Shown here one piece after another: positions 6,440 through 15,846 of a stretch of DNA of 47,889 nt. A program made the position numbers and the translations under genes. Source of the stretch: Frankia sp. R82 (GTDB taxonomy: Bacteria; Actinomycetota; Actinomycetes; Frankiales; Frankiaceae); assembly GCF_023716925.1 (NCBI RefSeq), contig NZ_JAMQQG010000212.1, positions 1 to 47,889 of the forward strand. Reading direction: 5' to 3'. Below the pieces are notes generated by a model. It was not told the origin of the DNA. It did not search any database and saw only the letters and a program-made list of their open reading frames with translations. The number at the start of each line of letters is the position of its first letter. Position 1 is the first letter of the stretch.

Positions 6440-9151
6440 CCCGGGCTCGTCCCCGACCGGCACCGAACCACGCATCCCCGCCATCGCGGACGGAACAACC
6501 GGCGCGGACGACGCGAGCAGCGCCGCCGCGGACGACGCGGCGGGTTCGAGCAGCGCCGGGGAGCCCGGCTGATCGCCCAGGCCGTCCACCGACGGGGCGT
6601 CCGGGGACGTCTCGCTGGCGGACCAGCGCAGTTCGACGCAGACGATCCCATCGGTCATCGACGCACGGGAACGCACGAGACCCGCGCCGGCCGGACCGAA
6701 CTCGCCGAACCGGCCGAAGTCGGCGAGCGTCGCCGCCCGGCCGCCCCCCTGCGCGGGTGCCATCACGGCCCGTACCGGATAGGTCAGATAGACGTCCGCC
6801 TGATCGGTGTCGAGGTAGCCGGTGAGCAGCACCGTCCCGCGTCCGACGGACGCCAGCACCGCCGAGACCCGGGCGAGGAACTCCGCACCGACCGCCGCCG
6901 GGACGGCGGTGAACAGGCCGTCGGCCTGCACCGTGACGGCGACCCCCCGGGCTTCGGCCGCCTCGATCGGCTCGGCGAAGTCCTGCAGGACCTCCGGTCC
7001 CGCCCCGGTGAGCTCCCGGCGCAGCGCCCGGGCCTGCGCGGTGCACCGCGCGCGGACGTCCGGGGTGGTCGGATCGAGCCGGCCGGCGGCGAGGTCGCGC
7101 AGCAGCGGCAGGAAGCGCGTGTCGAGCTGGGCGAGGCGCTGCTCGCGGTCACGGCGCAGGGCGTGGTCGAGGATCCGCTGGTCGGTGACGCCGGCCGCCA
7201 GCTGCTCGGCCCGGGCCCGCTCCTGGGCACTGGCCCGCAGCACCGGTCCGAACATGGTGACCAGTACCTGCAGGATGACCAGCGCGTAGATCGCCCCGCC
7301 GAGCCGGGCCAACACCAGGTGGTCCTGCCGGCCCCCCAGAACCAGGACGAGGGCGATCATCGTCAGGGCCGCGAGGGCAGCGGCGGCGTACCGCTCCCGG
7401 CGCCGCCGGGACTGCACGGCAAACGCCAGCCACAGCGGGTTGACCATGGTCGTCGCCCAGCACACGATCACCTCGCTGGACGAGTCGTCGGTGTTCAACG
7501 CCCCACCGACGGCCGACGCGATGGCCAGCAGCACCGCGCCGCGGGCCTCGGCCGGCCGCAGCGGCCGACGCCGGCCGATCCACGCCGTCGTCACGACCGC
7601 GGCGAGCGTCACCAGCCAGATTCCCAGCGACAGCGGCACGGAACGGGCCTGGTCCCGATGGACGATCACCGGAATGAGCGAGGCCAGCCAGCCCACCACC
7701 ACCGCGACCGCGAAGGCGCGCCGGACCGTCGCGCTCAGCTCCTCCTCGATCCGATCCGCAACCGCCGCCGCCGACTCGGGCACGTCGGACGAGCAGGTGG
7801 CGGCCGACGTCGCCGGGTGGGTGGCGACCCGCGGCGGTTCAGCCCAGGTCAGGGCAACCTCGGTGCCCTGACCTGGGCTCGACCAGATGTGAGCCTCGCC
7901 GCCGACGGCACGCATCCGGGCGGACACGGAGTTGCGCAGGCCCAGCCGGGCACTGTGGGCCGCGACCTCGTCCGGTCGAAAACCTCGCCCCCGATCGAGG
8001 ATGCTGACCCGCAACCGGCCGGGTTCGACCCGGGTGATCACCCGGGCCTCGCCGGTACCGGCGTGCGCCCGGACGTTGCGCAGCGCCTCCCCCGTCGCCG
8101 CGGCAACGGCCGCCGCCACCTCGTCGGGCACCCAGCCCACGTCCGTCCCCTCCCCGGCGCCGTCCCTTGTGATCTGCAGGCCGGTGCGGCTGGCCTGCGT
8201 CATCGTCCGAGCGAGACGCTCGAGGACGCCGGATCCGGGCCGGCTACCGGTATCGTGCCGCGGGCCGAGGTGATCCTCCACCTCGCGGACGCTGTGCGCG
8301 CACTGCTCGCGCAGCAGGTCGACCGGCCCGTCCTCGGCCATGCCGATACCGGTCAGGGTGTTGAGGATCGTGTCGTGCAGCAGCCGTTCGCTTTCCTGCG
8401 CCGCCCGCTCACGCGCCTCAGCGACCAGCGTGCGCCGACGGTGCGCCGTGGACCGCTGTTGACGCAGGTCGGCATCGTCGGCAACCCGTAACAGCCGCGC
8501 CAGCGCATAACGCAACAGGAAGGCGACGACGAGCAGAATCAACGTCGCCGCGAAGATCTGCGGTCGATGCCCCACGCCGGTGGCGAGGTGGACGGCGCAC
8601 AGCAACGCGACGGTGGCGGCGAAGACCCGGTGGGTCATCGTGAACGCGGCTGTGACCGCCGCGGTGAGGGCGCCGACGAACACGAACGAGGCCGGGTCGC
8701 CGCGCACGGGTTCCGGCACGATCCACGGGGCGACAGCGGCACCCGCCACCGCCACCGCCACGTCCAGGCCCACGAGCACCGGACTGATCCGGATCGGCTC
8801 GCCGCGCCGCTCCTCGTCATCGGTGCCGCCTCGCCCGCCGGAGTGCTCCTGCTCACCGGTGGCGCCCGGTCCGGCAGCAGAACCGTGCTCGTCGGCGGCG
8901 CCCCCGCCATCCAGGCGCCGGTCGGGAGCGTCCAGGTCAGAGCCGTCCACACGCTGGCGGCGCAGCAGGACGAGGACCAGGACGCTCCAGGCGAACATCG
9001 CGCCCGCCGCGCCCGCCCCGACCGGATGCGAGCGGTACCAGGTGAACCAGACGGCGACGGACGAGAGCAGAAACGCCAGGTGCATCACCCGTAGCTGGAT
9101 GGCGCACCGAACCATCACCCTTGACAGTGCCTGCACGGAACGTCCGTTCAT
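6356..9151 (-). CDS. Membrane sensor histidine kinase with a second, degenerate module
   Basis: A 931-residue NarX/DesK-type (HisKA_3-like) kinase. Residues 20-220 hold about five hydrophobic segments. The phosphoacceptor region reads ERLLHDTILNTLTG with His259, followed by a HATPase_c domain with N-box EALRNVRAHA (near 355-364), G-box DRGRGF (386-391) and GLRNSVSARM. Instead of ending there, the protein continues with six more hydrophobic segments (about 478-640), a coiled stretch, and a second region that resembles a sensor output module but has no phosphoacceptor His or N/G boxes. No response regulator gene is adjacent. ATG 9151 lacks a clear ribosome site; internal starts at residues 13 or 23 are possible. 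Its 3' end runs under the 3' end of glpD. Confidence 0.78.
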   Translation of the reverse strand: MNGRSVQALSRVMVRCAIQLRVMHLAFLLSSVAVWFTWYRSHPVGAGAAGAMFAWSVLVLVLLRRQRVDGSDLDAPDRRLDGGGAADEHGSAAGPGATGEQEHSGGRGGTDDEERRGEPIRISPVLVGLDVAVAVAGAAVAPWIVPEPVRGDPASFVFVGALTAAVTAAFTMTHRVFAATVALLCAVHLATGVGHRPQIFAATLILLVVAFLLRYALARLLRVADDADLRQQRSTAHRRRTLVAEARERAAQESERLLHDTILNTLTGIGMAEDGPVDLLREQCAHSVREVEDHLGPRHDTGSRPGSGVLERLARTMTQASRTGLQITRDGAGEGTDVGWVPDEVAAAVAAATGEALRNVRAHAGTGEARVITRVEPGRLRVSILDRGRGFRPDEVAAHSARLGLRNSVSARMRAVGGEAHIWSSPGQGTEVALTWAEPPRVATHPATSAATCSSDVPESAAAVADRIEEELSATVRRAFAVAVVVGWLASLIPVIVHRDQARSVPLSLGIWLVTLAAVVTTAWIGRRRPLRPAEARGAVLLAIASAVGGALNTDDSSSEVIVCWATTMVNPLWLAFAVQSRRRRERYAAAALAALTMIALVLVLGGRQDHLVLARLGGAIYALVILQVLVTMFGPVLRASAQERARAEQLAAGVTDQRILDHALRRDREQRLAQLDTRFLPLLRDLAAGRLDPTTPDVRARCTAQARALRRELTGAGPEVLQDFAEPIEAAEARGVAVTVQADGLFTAVPAAVGAEFLARVSAVLASVGRGTVLLTGYLDTDQADVYLTYPVRAVMAPAQGGGRAATLADFGRFGEFGPAGAGLVRSRASMTDGIVCVELRWSASETSPDAPSVDGLGDQPGSPALLEPAASSAAALLASSAPVVPSAMAGMRGSVPVGDEPGSPGRGVVEQQGGGGERRAAFRRDQTDA

Positions 9152-9310
9152 AGCGCATAAGTGTGGACGATCTGGCTACCCGTGCTGGCACCCGGGACAC
9201 GCGGCGGTCATCGCGCGGCCGCTCAGGCCGGGGAAAAGCTCCGAGTAAACCTAAATGTCCACCGATCTGGACATGTGTCTGCCATCCCCCGACGCCGTGC
9301 TCGCCCGGGG

Positions 9311-10543
9311 TCACGACATGGGGCTCACCGCCGTCCGCGCGATCTCGGCCAGATGGTCCCCGCTGTCGCCATAGGCCGTCGCGAGCCGCTTCGCACGCTT
9401 GTAGAAGAAGTGGGTGTCGTGCTCCCAGGTGTAACCGAGGCCACCGTGATATTGGATCATCGCCGCGGTGACCTCCCGGGCCGTGTCACTGGCCTTGCTC
9501 TTCGCGATCGCCACCGCGAGAACCACATCCGGCTGCTCGGTGTCCGGCTGCTCGGTGTCCGGCTGCTCGGTGGTGTCGATGGCGTGGGCGGCGAACAGGA
9601 CGGCATGCTCGGCCATGGTGACCGCGACGTGCAGGTCGGCAAGGTGGTGCGCGAGCGCCTGGAAGGAGCCGACCGGACGGCCGAACTGAACCCGGGCGAT
9701 GTCGTAGGCGACCGTGCGCCGCAGCGCCTCGCGGGCGATCCCGACCAGATCGGCGGCGGCGAGCGCCGCCCCGCGGCGCAACAGGTCCGTGAGGGCGGCG
9801 TCATCCGAGCCGGGCAGGCGCCGGCCGGGTGCACCCTCGAACGTCACCGCGGCGAGCCGGGTGGTCGCGTCGAACCCCGACTGCGGTGCGACCCGCACCC
9901 CGGCCGCGGACGGTTCCACCAGATACAGCCCGACCCGATCGGCAACCACGGCATCAACGCCGACACCGGCCACACCAGCCTGGTCAGCGGTGCGCCGACC
10001 GGCAGCGGAACGGGTGTCGGCGGCGGGGCCCGGTTCGAGGGCGGCGACGACGAGCAGACCGGCAACAGCGGCGTACTCCACCCCGCTGGCCATGCCGTGG
10101 AGGCGGCCGTCCGGACTGGCCCGCACGGCGATACCGGTCCGGCCGAAACCACCGCCCGGCCCGCGCAGCGCAACGGTGGCGACGAGCTCCCCGGCACCGA
10201 GCGGACCCAGAACCGCGGCGGCCTGCTCCGACGAGCCGAAACGGCGCACCGCCTCACCGGCAAGCACGGTGGACGCCCACGGTCCGGGCACCACACCGGC
10301 GCCGAACGCCCGCGCGATGACCTGCGCATCGAGCAGACCGAGACCGAGCCCGCCGTACTCGACCGGCACGCACACCGACAGCCAGCCCTGGTCGCCGATC
10401 GTCCGCCACAGCTCGCGCGGATGGCCGTCGCCGTCGGTGTCCTCGAACACCGCCCGCACGGCCGTCAGGTCACATCGGTCGGCGAGAACGTCCCGGACGG
10501 TCTCGGCCAGGGCACGCTGTTCGTCGGTCAGATCGAAGAACAC
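9311..10543 (-). CDS. Acyl-CoA dehydrogenase, small/beta-type subunit
   Basis: A 410-residue acyl-CoA dehydrogenase-fold protein. The N-terminal helical domain (about 1-115) starts FDLTDEQRALAETVRDVL, a beta domain follows, and the C-terminal helical domain ends in IQYHGGLGYTWEHDTHFFYKRA, typical of the shorter partner in actinobacterial FadE pairs. GTG at 10543 follows GGAG by about 9 bases. It lies 76 bases downstream of a second ACAD gene on the same strand. In mycobacteria such pairs (FadE26/27, FadE28/29) form alpha2-beta2 enzymes for sterol or bulky acyl-CoA thioesters, so a heteromer is likely. An inserted TEQPD-type pentapeptide repeat lies near residues 323-337. Substrate unknown. 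Confidence 0.85.
   Translation of the reverse strand: MFFDLTDEQRALAETVRDVLADRCDLTAVRAVFEDTDGDGHPRELWRTIGDQGWLSVCVPVEYGGLGLGLLDAQVIARAFGAGVVPGPWASTVLAGEAVRRFGSSEQAAAVLGPLGAGELVATVALRGPGGGFGRTGIAVRASPDGRLHGMASGVEYAAVAGLLVVAALEPGPAADTRSAAGRRTADQAGVAGVGVDAVVADRVGLYLVEPSAAGVRVAPQSGFDATTRLAAVTFEGAPGRRLPGSDDAALTDLLRRGAALAAADLVGIAREALRRTVAYDIARVQFGRPVGSFQALAHHLADLHVAVTMAEHAVLFAAHAIDTTEQPDTEQPDTEQPDVVLAVAIAKSKASDTAREVTAAMIQYHGGLGYTWEHDTHFFYKRAKRLATAYGDSGDHLAEIARTAVSPMS
9531..9575. repeat. 15-bp tandem repeat, 3 copies, in the ACAD gene
   Basis: GGCTGCTCGGTGTCC is repeated three times in tandem, the last with changes in its final three bases. It encodes a TEQPD repeat in a loop of the acyl-CoA dehydrogenase C-terminal domain. 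Confidence 0.85.
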
Positions 10544-10619
10544 GGGACAGGCTCCTCGGAACGGGAGTCAGGCCGGCGGCTGCGCCGGGGCGAGGGTGGT
10601 CGGGCTCGGCCATCCGGGA

Positions 10620-11807
10620 TCAGGAGCCGCGGGGCAGACCGAGGACACGTTCGGCGACGATCGAACGCTGAATCTGGGATGACCCACCCCAGATGGTCAC
10701 CGATCGGCTCCAGAAGCTCTCCCGCCGCAGCGCGGTGAGATCGAGATCACCGAGCTCGCCGAGCGGCTGGTCCAGGCCGACGTCCGCGCCGAGCACCTCG
10801 TCGAGCGTGTCGAACAGATCCTGGTAGGTCTGCGACCACTGCAGCTTGGTGACCGACGAGGCGAAGCCCAGGTCCCGACCGCGCTCGACCTCGGTGAGCA
10901 CGTGCAGGGCGTGGTAGCGCAGACACTCCAGCTCCACCAGTCGGCGCGCGAGGGACTGACGGACCAGCGGGTCACGGTCGCGGCCCAGCGCCCGAGCAAC
11001 CTCGACGATCTGGTCGTAGGCCCGGCGGAAGTCGGTGTACTGGCCCATCGCCGACGACCCGCGCTCGAACGACAGCAGCAGCATCGCCGTCGCCCAGCCG
11101 TTGCCGAGCCCGCCGACGCAGTCCGCCGCGGGCACCCGGACATCGGTGAAGAACACCTCGCCGAACTCGCTGATCCCGCTCATCTGCCGGATCGGACGGA
11201 CCTCGACCCCGGGCGAACGCAGATCGACCAGCAACAGCGACAGGCCGCGGTGGCGGCCTGCGGCCGGATCGGTGCGCACCAGGGCGAACATCCGGTCGGC
11301 GCGGCGGGCCGACGTCGTCCACACCTTCTGGCCGTTGACAACGAACTCGTCGCCGTCACGTTCGCCACGGGTACGCACGGAGCCGAGGTCCGAGCCGGAC
11401 TCCGGCTCGGAGAACCCCTGGCACCAGATCACCTCGTTGCGCAGCATCGGCGCGAGGATCTCGGCCTTCTGCCGCGGGGTCCCGACGGCCATCACGGTGG
11501 GGGCGAGGAACGTCAGACCCAACGGGTTCACCGAGCGTGGCGCGCGGGCGTGCATCAGCTCGGCGTCCGCGACCGCCGCCATCGTCGCGGAACCGCCGCG
11601 CCCGCCGTACTCGACCGGCCAGTCGATCCCGCCGAATCCGGCCAGAGCCTTACGCCGCTCCCAGCCCCGGCGCAGGTCGAAGGCCTCGTCCTCGCCCAGG
11701 GTGGCCCAGAATCCCGGTGCCGCCCACGCGGCGGGAAGCTGCTCGGACAGCCAGGCCCGCAGCTCCCGGCGAAAATCCGCCACCTCCGGTGGATAGGTCA
11801 GATCCAC
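10620..11807 (-). CDS. Acyl-CoA dehydrogenase, large/alpha-type subunit
   Basis: A 395-residue acyl-CoA dehydrogenase. It begins MDLTYPPEVADFRRELRAWL, matching the usual start of this FadE group, so GTG 11807 is chosen although its upstream GGGG is a weak ribosome site. The FAD/substrate domain has GFSEPESGSDLGSVRT and the following FVVNGQKVWTTSARRAD segment. The C-terminal domain carries TIWGGSSQIQRSIVAERVLGLP, which closes the FAD site. It catalyses alpha,beta-desaturation of an acyl-CoA with electrons to ETF. It is the first gene of a two-gene ACAD operon and is probably the catalytic partner of the downstream subunit. The divergent neighbour is glpD copy 2. Confidence 0.87.
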   Translation of the reverse strand: MDLTYPPEVADFRRELRAWLSEQLPAAWAAPGFWATLGEDEAFDLRRGWERRKALAGFGGIDWPVEYGGRGGSATMAAVADAELMHARAPRSVNPLGLTFLAPTVMAVGTPRQKAEILAPMLRNEVIWCQGFSEPESGSDLGSVRTRGERDGDEFVVNGQKVWTTSARRADRMFALVRTDPAAGRHRGLSLLLVDLRSPGVEVRPIRQMSGISEFGEVFFTDVRVPAADCVGGLGNGWATAMLLLSFERGSSAMGQYTDFRRAYDQIVEVARALGRDRDPLVRQSLARRLVELECLRYHALHVLTEVERGRDLGFASSVTKLQWSQTYQDLFDTLDEVLGADVGLDQPLGELGDLDLTALRRESFWSRSVTIWGGSSQIQRSIVAERVLGLPRGS

Positions 11808-11934
11808 GTGTTCAACCCCATCTGTCGGCTTCGTCGCTTCCCCCCACGAGCGCGCAGACAGTGAGACCGTAGTACCCCAGTGCCGGTGATGCGTCGGCGA
11901 CAGTCCTTTACGCCGCGCCGGTACGGCTGCCGCC

Positions 11935-11981
11935 GTGAACGCCAGGGTGCCCGGTGCCTGGCCCGGCACCCCAGCGTTCAC
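11935..11981. promoter_or_regulatory. 17-bp imperfect inverted repeat between ACAD and glpD
   Basis: Arms 11935-11951 and 11965-11981 are reverse complements except for two adjacent mismatches, with a 13-base loop. The outer part GTGAACGC/GCGTTCAC is perfect. It is located in the 304-base divergent region between the ACAD operon and glpD copy 2 (11808-12111), which otherwise holds no gene. It may be an operator for one or both genes or an RNA hairpin. Confidence 0.55.
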
Positions 11982-12111
11982 TGCGGTCACAGGCGCAGGT
12001 CACCGTGAGCCGGCACGATGGACGTGACCGCGGGGAGCGCCGACACCGCCACACCGCCCTCGGCACCCGCGTCACCACGCAGCACACACCGCACGAAGGA
12101 GGATCACCGTC

Positions 12112-13935
12112 TTGACGTCGACCAGGCCCGCAGCGCCGAGAGGGGTCCTCGGCCCCGCCGCGCGCACCGCGGCACTGCGCCGGATGCGCACCGAGGTGAT
12201 GGACATCGTCGTGATCGGCGGCGGTGTGACCGGATCGGGAGTGGCCCTCGACGCCGCCACCCGGGGTCTGTCCGTCGCCCTCGTCGAAGCGCGCGACCTC
12301 GCCGCCGGCACGTCCAGCCGGTCCAGCAAGCTCATCCACGGCGGGCTGCGCTACCTCGAGCAGCTCAACGCCCCGCTGGTGCGCGAGGCCCTGCGGGAAC
12401 GCTCGCTGATGCTCGACACGCTCGCCCCGCACCTCGTCCATGCCATCCCGTTCCTGCTACCGCTGACCCGACACGGCTGGGAACGGGCCTATCTCGGCAG
12501 CGGCGTGCTGCTCTACGACACCCTCGGCCAGGGTCTGGCCCGCATCGGCCCCGGCGGCGACGGCACCGTCCCACACCACCGGCACCTGACCCGCAAGGCA
12601 GCGCTGCGGGCGTTTCCGTCCCTGCGCCCGGATGCCCTCGTCGGCGCCATCCAGTACTGGGACGGGCAGGTCGACGACGCCCGGCACACCATGTTCGTCG
12701 CCCGCACCGCGGCCCGCTACGGCGCGGCCGTCGCCACCAGTGCCCGAGTCGTCGGGCTGGTCCGCGAGGGCGAGCGGGTCGCCGGCGTCCGAGTCCGCGA
12801 CCTGGAGTCCGGCGAGGAGATCGAGCTGCGTGCCCGTGAGACGATCAACGCTGCCGGGGTGTGGACGGACGAGATCCAGGCCATGGTCGGCGGGCGCGGT
12901 CGGCTGTCGGTGCGCGCGTCCAAGGGCGTACACATCGTCGTGCCGCGCGACCGCGTCCACGGCGAGACCGGGCTGATCCTGCGCACCGAACGCAGCGTGC
13001 TGTTCGTCATCCCCTGGGGCGGGCAGTGGATCATCGGGACGACCGACACCGACTGGAACCTCGACCTCGCCCATCCCGCCGCGTCCAGCGCCGACATCGA
13101 CTACCTGCTCGCCACCGTCAACAAGGTGCTGCGCACCCCCCTGACCACCGACGACATCACCGGTGTGTACGCGGGCCTGCGCCCGCTGCTGGCCGGCGAG
13201 TCCGAGGACACCTCGGCGCTGTCCCGCGAGCACGCCGTCGTCTCCCCCGCCCCGGGCCTGACCATGGTCGCCGGCGGGAAGTACACGACCTACCGGGTGA
13301 TGGCCGCGGATGCCGTCGACGCCGCCGTCCGCGGGCTCAACCGGACGGTGCCCGCCTCGTGCACGGAGAAGATCCCGCTGCTCGGCGCGGACGGCTACCT
13401 CGCCCTGTGGAACGCCCGGGAGGCCCTTGCCCGCCGGTCGGACCTGCACGTCGGCTGGATCGAGCATCTGCTGCACCGGTACGGCACCCTCGCCGAAGAG
13501 GTGCTGGAACTGGCCGCGTCCCGCGCGGAGCTTGCCCGGGCGCTACCCGGCGCACCGACCTATCTCGGTGCCGAGGCCGTCTACGCCGTCACGCACGAGG
13601 GGGCGCTGCACCTGGAGGACGTGCTGACGCGACGCACCCGGATCTCCATCGAGACCCGCGACCGCGGTGTCGAGGCGGCCCGCGCCGTCGCCGGCCTCAT
13701 CGCCCCCGTCCTCGGCTGGGCGTCGGCCGACCAGGACCGCGAGGTGGAGCACTACCTGGCCCGGGTGGCGGCCGAACGCGCCTCGCAGCAGGCGGCCGAC
13801 GACGCCACCGCGGACGCGGCCCGCCTCGGCGCACCCGAGGTACGCAGGCTCGGCCACACCGCCGAGCACCGCCCGCCCGCTCCCGCACTCACCTCGACAC
13901 CCACCGCGCCGACGCCCACCCCCACCTCCGGCTGA
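12112..13935 (+). CDS. glpD: FAD-dependent glycerol-3-phosphate dehydrogenase (copy 2)
   Basis: A 607-residue GlpD. The FAD motif MDIVVIGGGVTGSGVALDAA is near residues 30-49, followed by GTSSRSSKLIHGGLRYLEQL, YWDGQVDDARHTMFV, VIPWGGQWIIGTTDTDW and GGKYTTYRVMAADAVDAAV. The C-terminal cap domain is complete and the protein ends in a Thr/Pro-rich tail not seen in copy 1. TTG 12112 is chosen from AAGGAGG about 9 bases upstream. Copy 2 resembles the mycobacterial GlpD2 and, as there, lies near an lpdA gene, although here lpdA is convergent and a small membrane gene intervenes. Two GlpDs suggest separate roles, one constitutive and one under TetR control. Confidence 0.92.
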   Translation: MTSTRPAAPRGVLGPAARTAALRRMRTEVMDIVVIGGGVTGSGVALDAATRGLSVALVEARDLAAGTSSRSSKLIHGGLRYLEQLNAPLVREALRERSLMLDTLAPHLVHAIPFLLPLTRHGWERAYLGSGVLLYDTLGQGLARIGPGGDGTVPHHRHLTRKAALRAFPSLRPDALVGAIQYWDGQVDDARHTMFVARTAARYGAAVATSARVVGLVREGERVAGVRVRDLESGEEIELRARETINAAGVWTDEIQAMVGGRGRLSVRASKGVHIVVPRDRVHGETGLILRTERSVLFVIPWGGQWIIGTTDTDWNLDLAHPAASSADIDYLLATVNKVLRTPLTTDDITGVYAGLRPLLAGESEDTSALSREHAVVSPAPGLTMVAGGKYTTYRVMAADAVDAAVRGLNRTVPASCTEKIPLLGADGYLALWNAREALARRSDLHVGWIEHLLHRYGTLAEEVLELAASRAELARALPGAPTYLGAEAVYAVTHEGALHLEDVLTRRTRISIETRDRGVEAARAVAGLIAPVLGWASADQDREVEHYLARVAAERASQQAADDATADAARLGAPEVRRLGHTAEHRPPAPALTSTPTAPTPTPTSG

Positions 13936-14098
13936 TCAACGCAGAGCACACATGGGACACACACCGGGTTCACACGGGAGTCCGGATGCACACCGGATGA
14001 ACGGCACGGACCCAGGGGAATGACTCACGGAGGTGCTCGACACGACCCCGACATCGGCCGGGGGTTTTAGCGGAGCCGAACGCGGAACGACATCAATC

Positions 14099-14242
14099 AT
14101 GGGAACTATTCTCTGGTTGATCGCGGTGATTTTCGTCATCGCCGGTATCGTGACAATCGTGCGCGGTGGCCTTCTGTACGGCATCGTGCTCATCGTGGTG
14201 GGACTTCTCATCGGCCCCGGCGGTGTCTCGGTGTTCACCTGA
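14099..14242 (+). CDS. GPGG-motif small membrane protein, 47 residues
   Basis: ATG 14099 opens a 47-residue, almost wholly hydrophobic peptide with two membrane segments, ILWLIAVIFVIAGIVTIV and LLYGIVLIVVGLLIG, separated by RGG, and ending in GPGGVSVF. This matches the actinobacterial family named for the GPGG motif, whose function is unknown to me. An in-frame upstream GTG at 14033 would add 22 hydrophilic residues and is less likely. The gene is 163 bases after glpD on the same strand and convergent with lpdA. A 14-base direct repeat (CGGTGTTCACCTGA) covers its stop codon and recurs at 14270-14283. Confidence 0.75.
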   Translation: MGTILWLIAVIFVIAGIVTIVRGGLLYGIVLIVVGLLIGPGGVSVFT

Positions 14243-14304
14243 GAAGCGCGGGCGCTCGCCGGGAAAACACGGTGTTCACCTGATCGGCGGCGCCCGCGGC
14301 GGGG

Positions 14305-15846
14305 TCAGAGGCCGTATTCCTCCAACAGCCGCAGCCAGACCTCGCTGACCGTCGGAAATGCCGGCACCGCGTGCCAGAGCCGATCCACCGGCACCTCGCC
14401 GACAATGGCGACGGTCGCCGCGTGCACCAGTTCCTGGGTGTCCGCGCCGGTGAACGTCGCACCGACCAGCACCCGCCGATTTTCGTCGACCACCAGCATC
14501 GACGTGCCGACCGCGTCCGTCCCCCGCACCGACGCGCCCGCCACCCCACCGGTCGGGACGCGTACCGCCCGCACCGCGAGCCCTGCCTCGCGGGCCGCCC
14601 GTTCGGTCAGCCCCACCGCGCTGACCTGCGGATCGGTGAAGGTCACCCGTGGGACAGCCCGCCCGTCCGCAAGGTCGCGGGCGGGCTGTCCCACGATGTC
14701 CCGACGTCCGGTGATGACGTCCGCGGCGATGCGCGCCTGGTACTTGCCCAGGTGCGTGAGCAGCGCCCGGCCGTTGACGTCGCCGACGGCGTACAGCCAG
14801 CCCTCGGGCACCGCGCGGGCCCGCAGCTGGTCGTCCACCTCGACGAACCCGCCCGGACGCAGCCCGAACGCCGTCAATCCAAGATCGTCCGTTGCTGGCG
14901 TCCGCCCCGCCGCCACCAGGATCTCGTCGGCGACCAGCTCCGACTCCCCCGCCGGACCGACGACGCGGACGGTCACCTCCGGACGTGGCTGCCCCGGCTG
15001 CACCGGCTCCCGCCGGACCGCCACCGCCCGGGTGTCGACCAGGACGGTGATGCCCTCGGCCGCGAAGGCCGTCCGCACCTCGTCGCTGGCGAACTCCTCC
15101 TCTCGGGCCAACAGCCGCGGTGCACCCTCGACGAGGGTGACCGTCTCGCTGCCAAGTCGCCGAAACGCCTGCGCGAGCTCGGACCCGACCGCACCACCAC
15201 CGAGCACCACCAGCCGGCGCGGCACCTGCCGGGCGCCCGTCGCCGACCGGTTGTCCCACGGCTCGGCGTCCGCCAGGCCCGGTACCGGCGGCACGGTCGC
15301 CCGTGTGCCCGCGGCCAGCACCACCGCCCGCGAGGCCACCAGCAGCCGCTGCCCACCACCGGTCAGGGTGACCCGTACCTCGCGCGGTCGTCCCGTCAGG
15401 CGGGCGACGCCCCGCACCAGCTCGACGCCCCGGTCCCTCAGCCACGGCACCTGCCCGTCGTCGGTGTAGCCGGCCACCATCTCATCGCGCCGGGCGAACG
15501 CCGCCGCCGCCTCCACCGACCCCGTGACCGCGGCGGCCGCGCCCGGCACCCGACGGGCCGCGGCGAGCACCTCCCCCGGCCGCAGCAGGGTCTTGCTGGG
15601 AATGCACCCCCAGTAGCTGCACTCGCCGCCGACGAGCTCCCGCTCGACGATCGCCACCGCAAGCCCCGCCTGCGCGCACCGCCCCGCGACGTTCTCCCCC
15701 GCCGGCCCCGCGCCGATCACGATCACGTCGGGCCCCGGGCCCCCGGCCGGCGCGCTGTCGTCACGGACGCCGTCCTCGGAGGCGCCATCGTCGCTGGCGT
15801 CATAGCCGTCATTGGTGCCATAGCCGTCGTTGGGCGTGCCGTCCAT
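14305..15846 (-). CDS. lpdA: LpdA-type FAD/NAD(P) disulfide-family oxidoreductase
   Basis: A 513-residue flavoprotein of the dihydrolipoamide dehydrogenase/mercuric reductase family. The FAD motif [18 protein letters not shown] is near residues 34-51, then [19 protein letters not shown] with a Cys pair spaced as in disulfide reductases. The NAD(P) motif [17 protein letters not shown] and the GRTP..LGL segment follow, with a complete dimerisation domain at the C-terminus. Mycobacterial LpdA (Rv3303c), beside glpD2, is described as a quinone-reducing member lacking the redox Cys; here both Cys are present. The C-terminal His-Pro-x-x-E of true lipoamide dehydrogenases is not evident. ATG 15846 follows GGAGGA. 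The first 33 residues are an acidic repeat. A strong hairpin lies inside the gene. Confidence 0.82.
   Translation of the reverse strand: MDGTPNDGYGTNDGYDASDDGASEDGVRDDSAPAGGPGPDVIVIGAGPAGENVAGRCAQAGLAVAIVERELVGGECSYWGCIPSKTLLRPGEVLAAARRVPGAAAAVTGSVEAAAAFARRDEMVAGYTDDGQVPWLRDRGVELVRGVARLTGRPREVRVTLTGGGQRLLVASRAVVLAAGTRATVPPVPGLADAEPWDNRSATGARQVPRRLVVLGGGAVGSELAQAFRRLGSETVTLVEGAPRLLAREEEFASDEVRTAFAAEGITVLVDTRAVAVRREPVQPGQPRPEVTVRVVGPAGESELVADEILVAAGRTPATDDLGLTAFGLRPGGFVEVDDQLRARAVPEGWLYAVGDVNGRALLTHLGKYQARIAADVITGRRDIVGQPARDLADGRAVPRVTFTDPQVSAVGLTERAAREAGLAVRAVRVPTGGVAGASVRGTDAVGTSMLVVDENRRVLVGATFTGADTQELVHAATVAIVGEVPVDRLWHAVPAFPTVSEVWLRLLEEYGL
14648..14695. repeat. Perfect 18-bp inverted repeat inside lpdA
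   Basis: Arms 14648-14665 and 14678-14695 are exact reverse complements with a 12-base loop, very GC-rich. It falls within the lpdA coding region, where the protein reads [14 protein letters not shown]. Such an RNA stem would be highly stable. It could pause RNA polymerase or ribosomes, or mark a small insertion. Confidence 0.9.

Noticed and set aside
9121-9160. TTGACA as a -35 promoter element on the plus strand
   Set aside because: No matching -10 element at proper spacing and no plus-strand gene follows.
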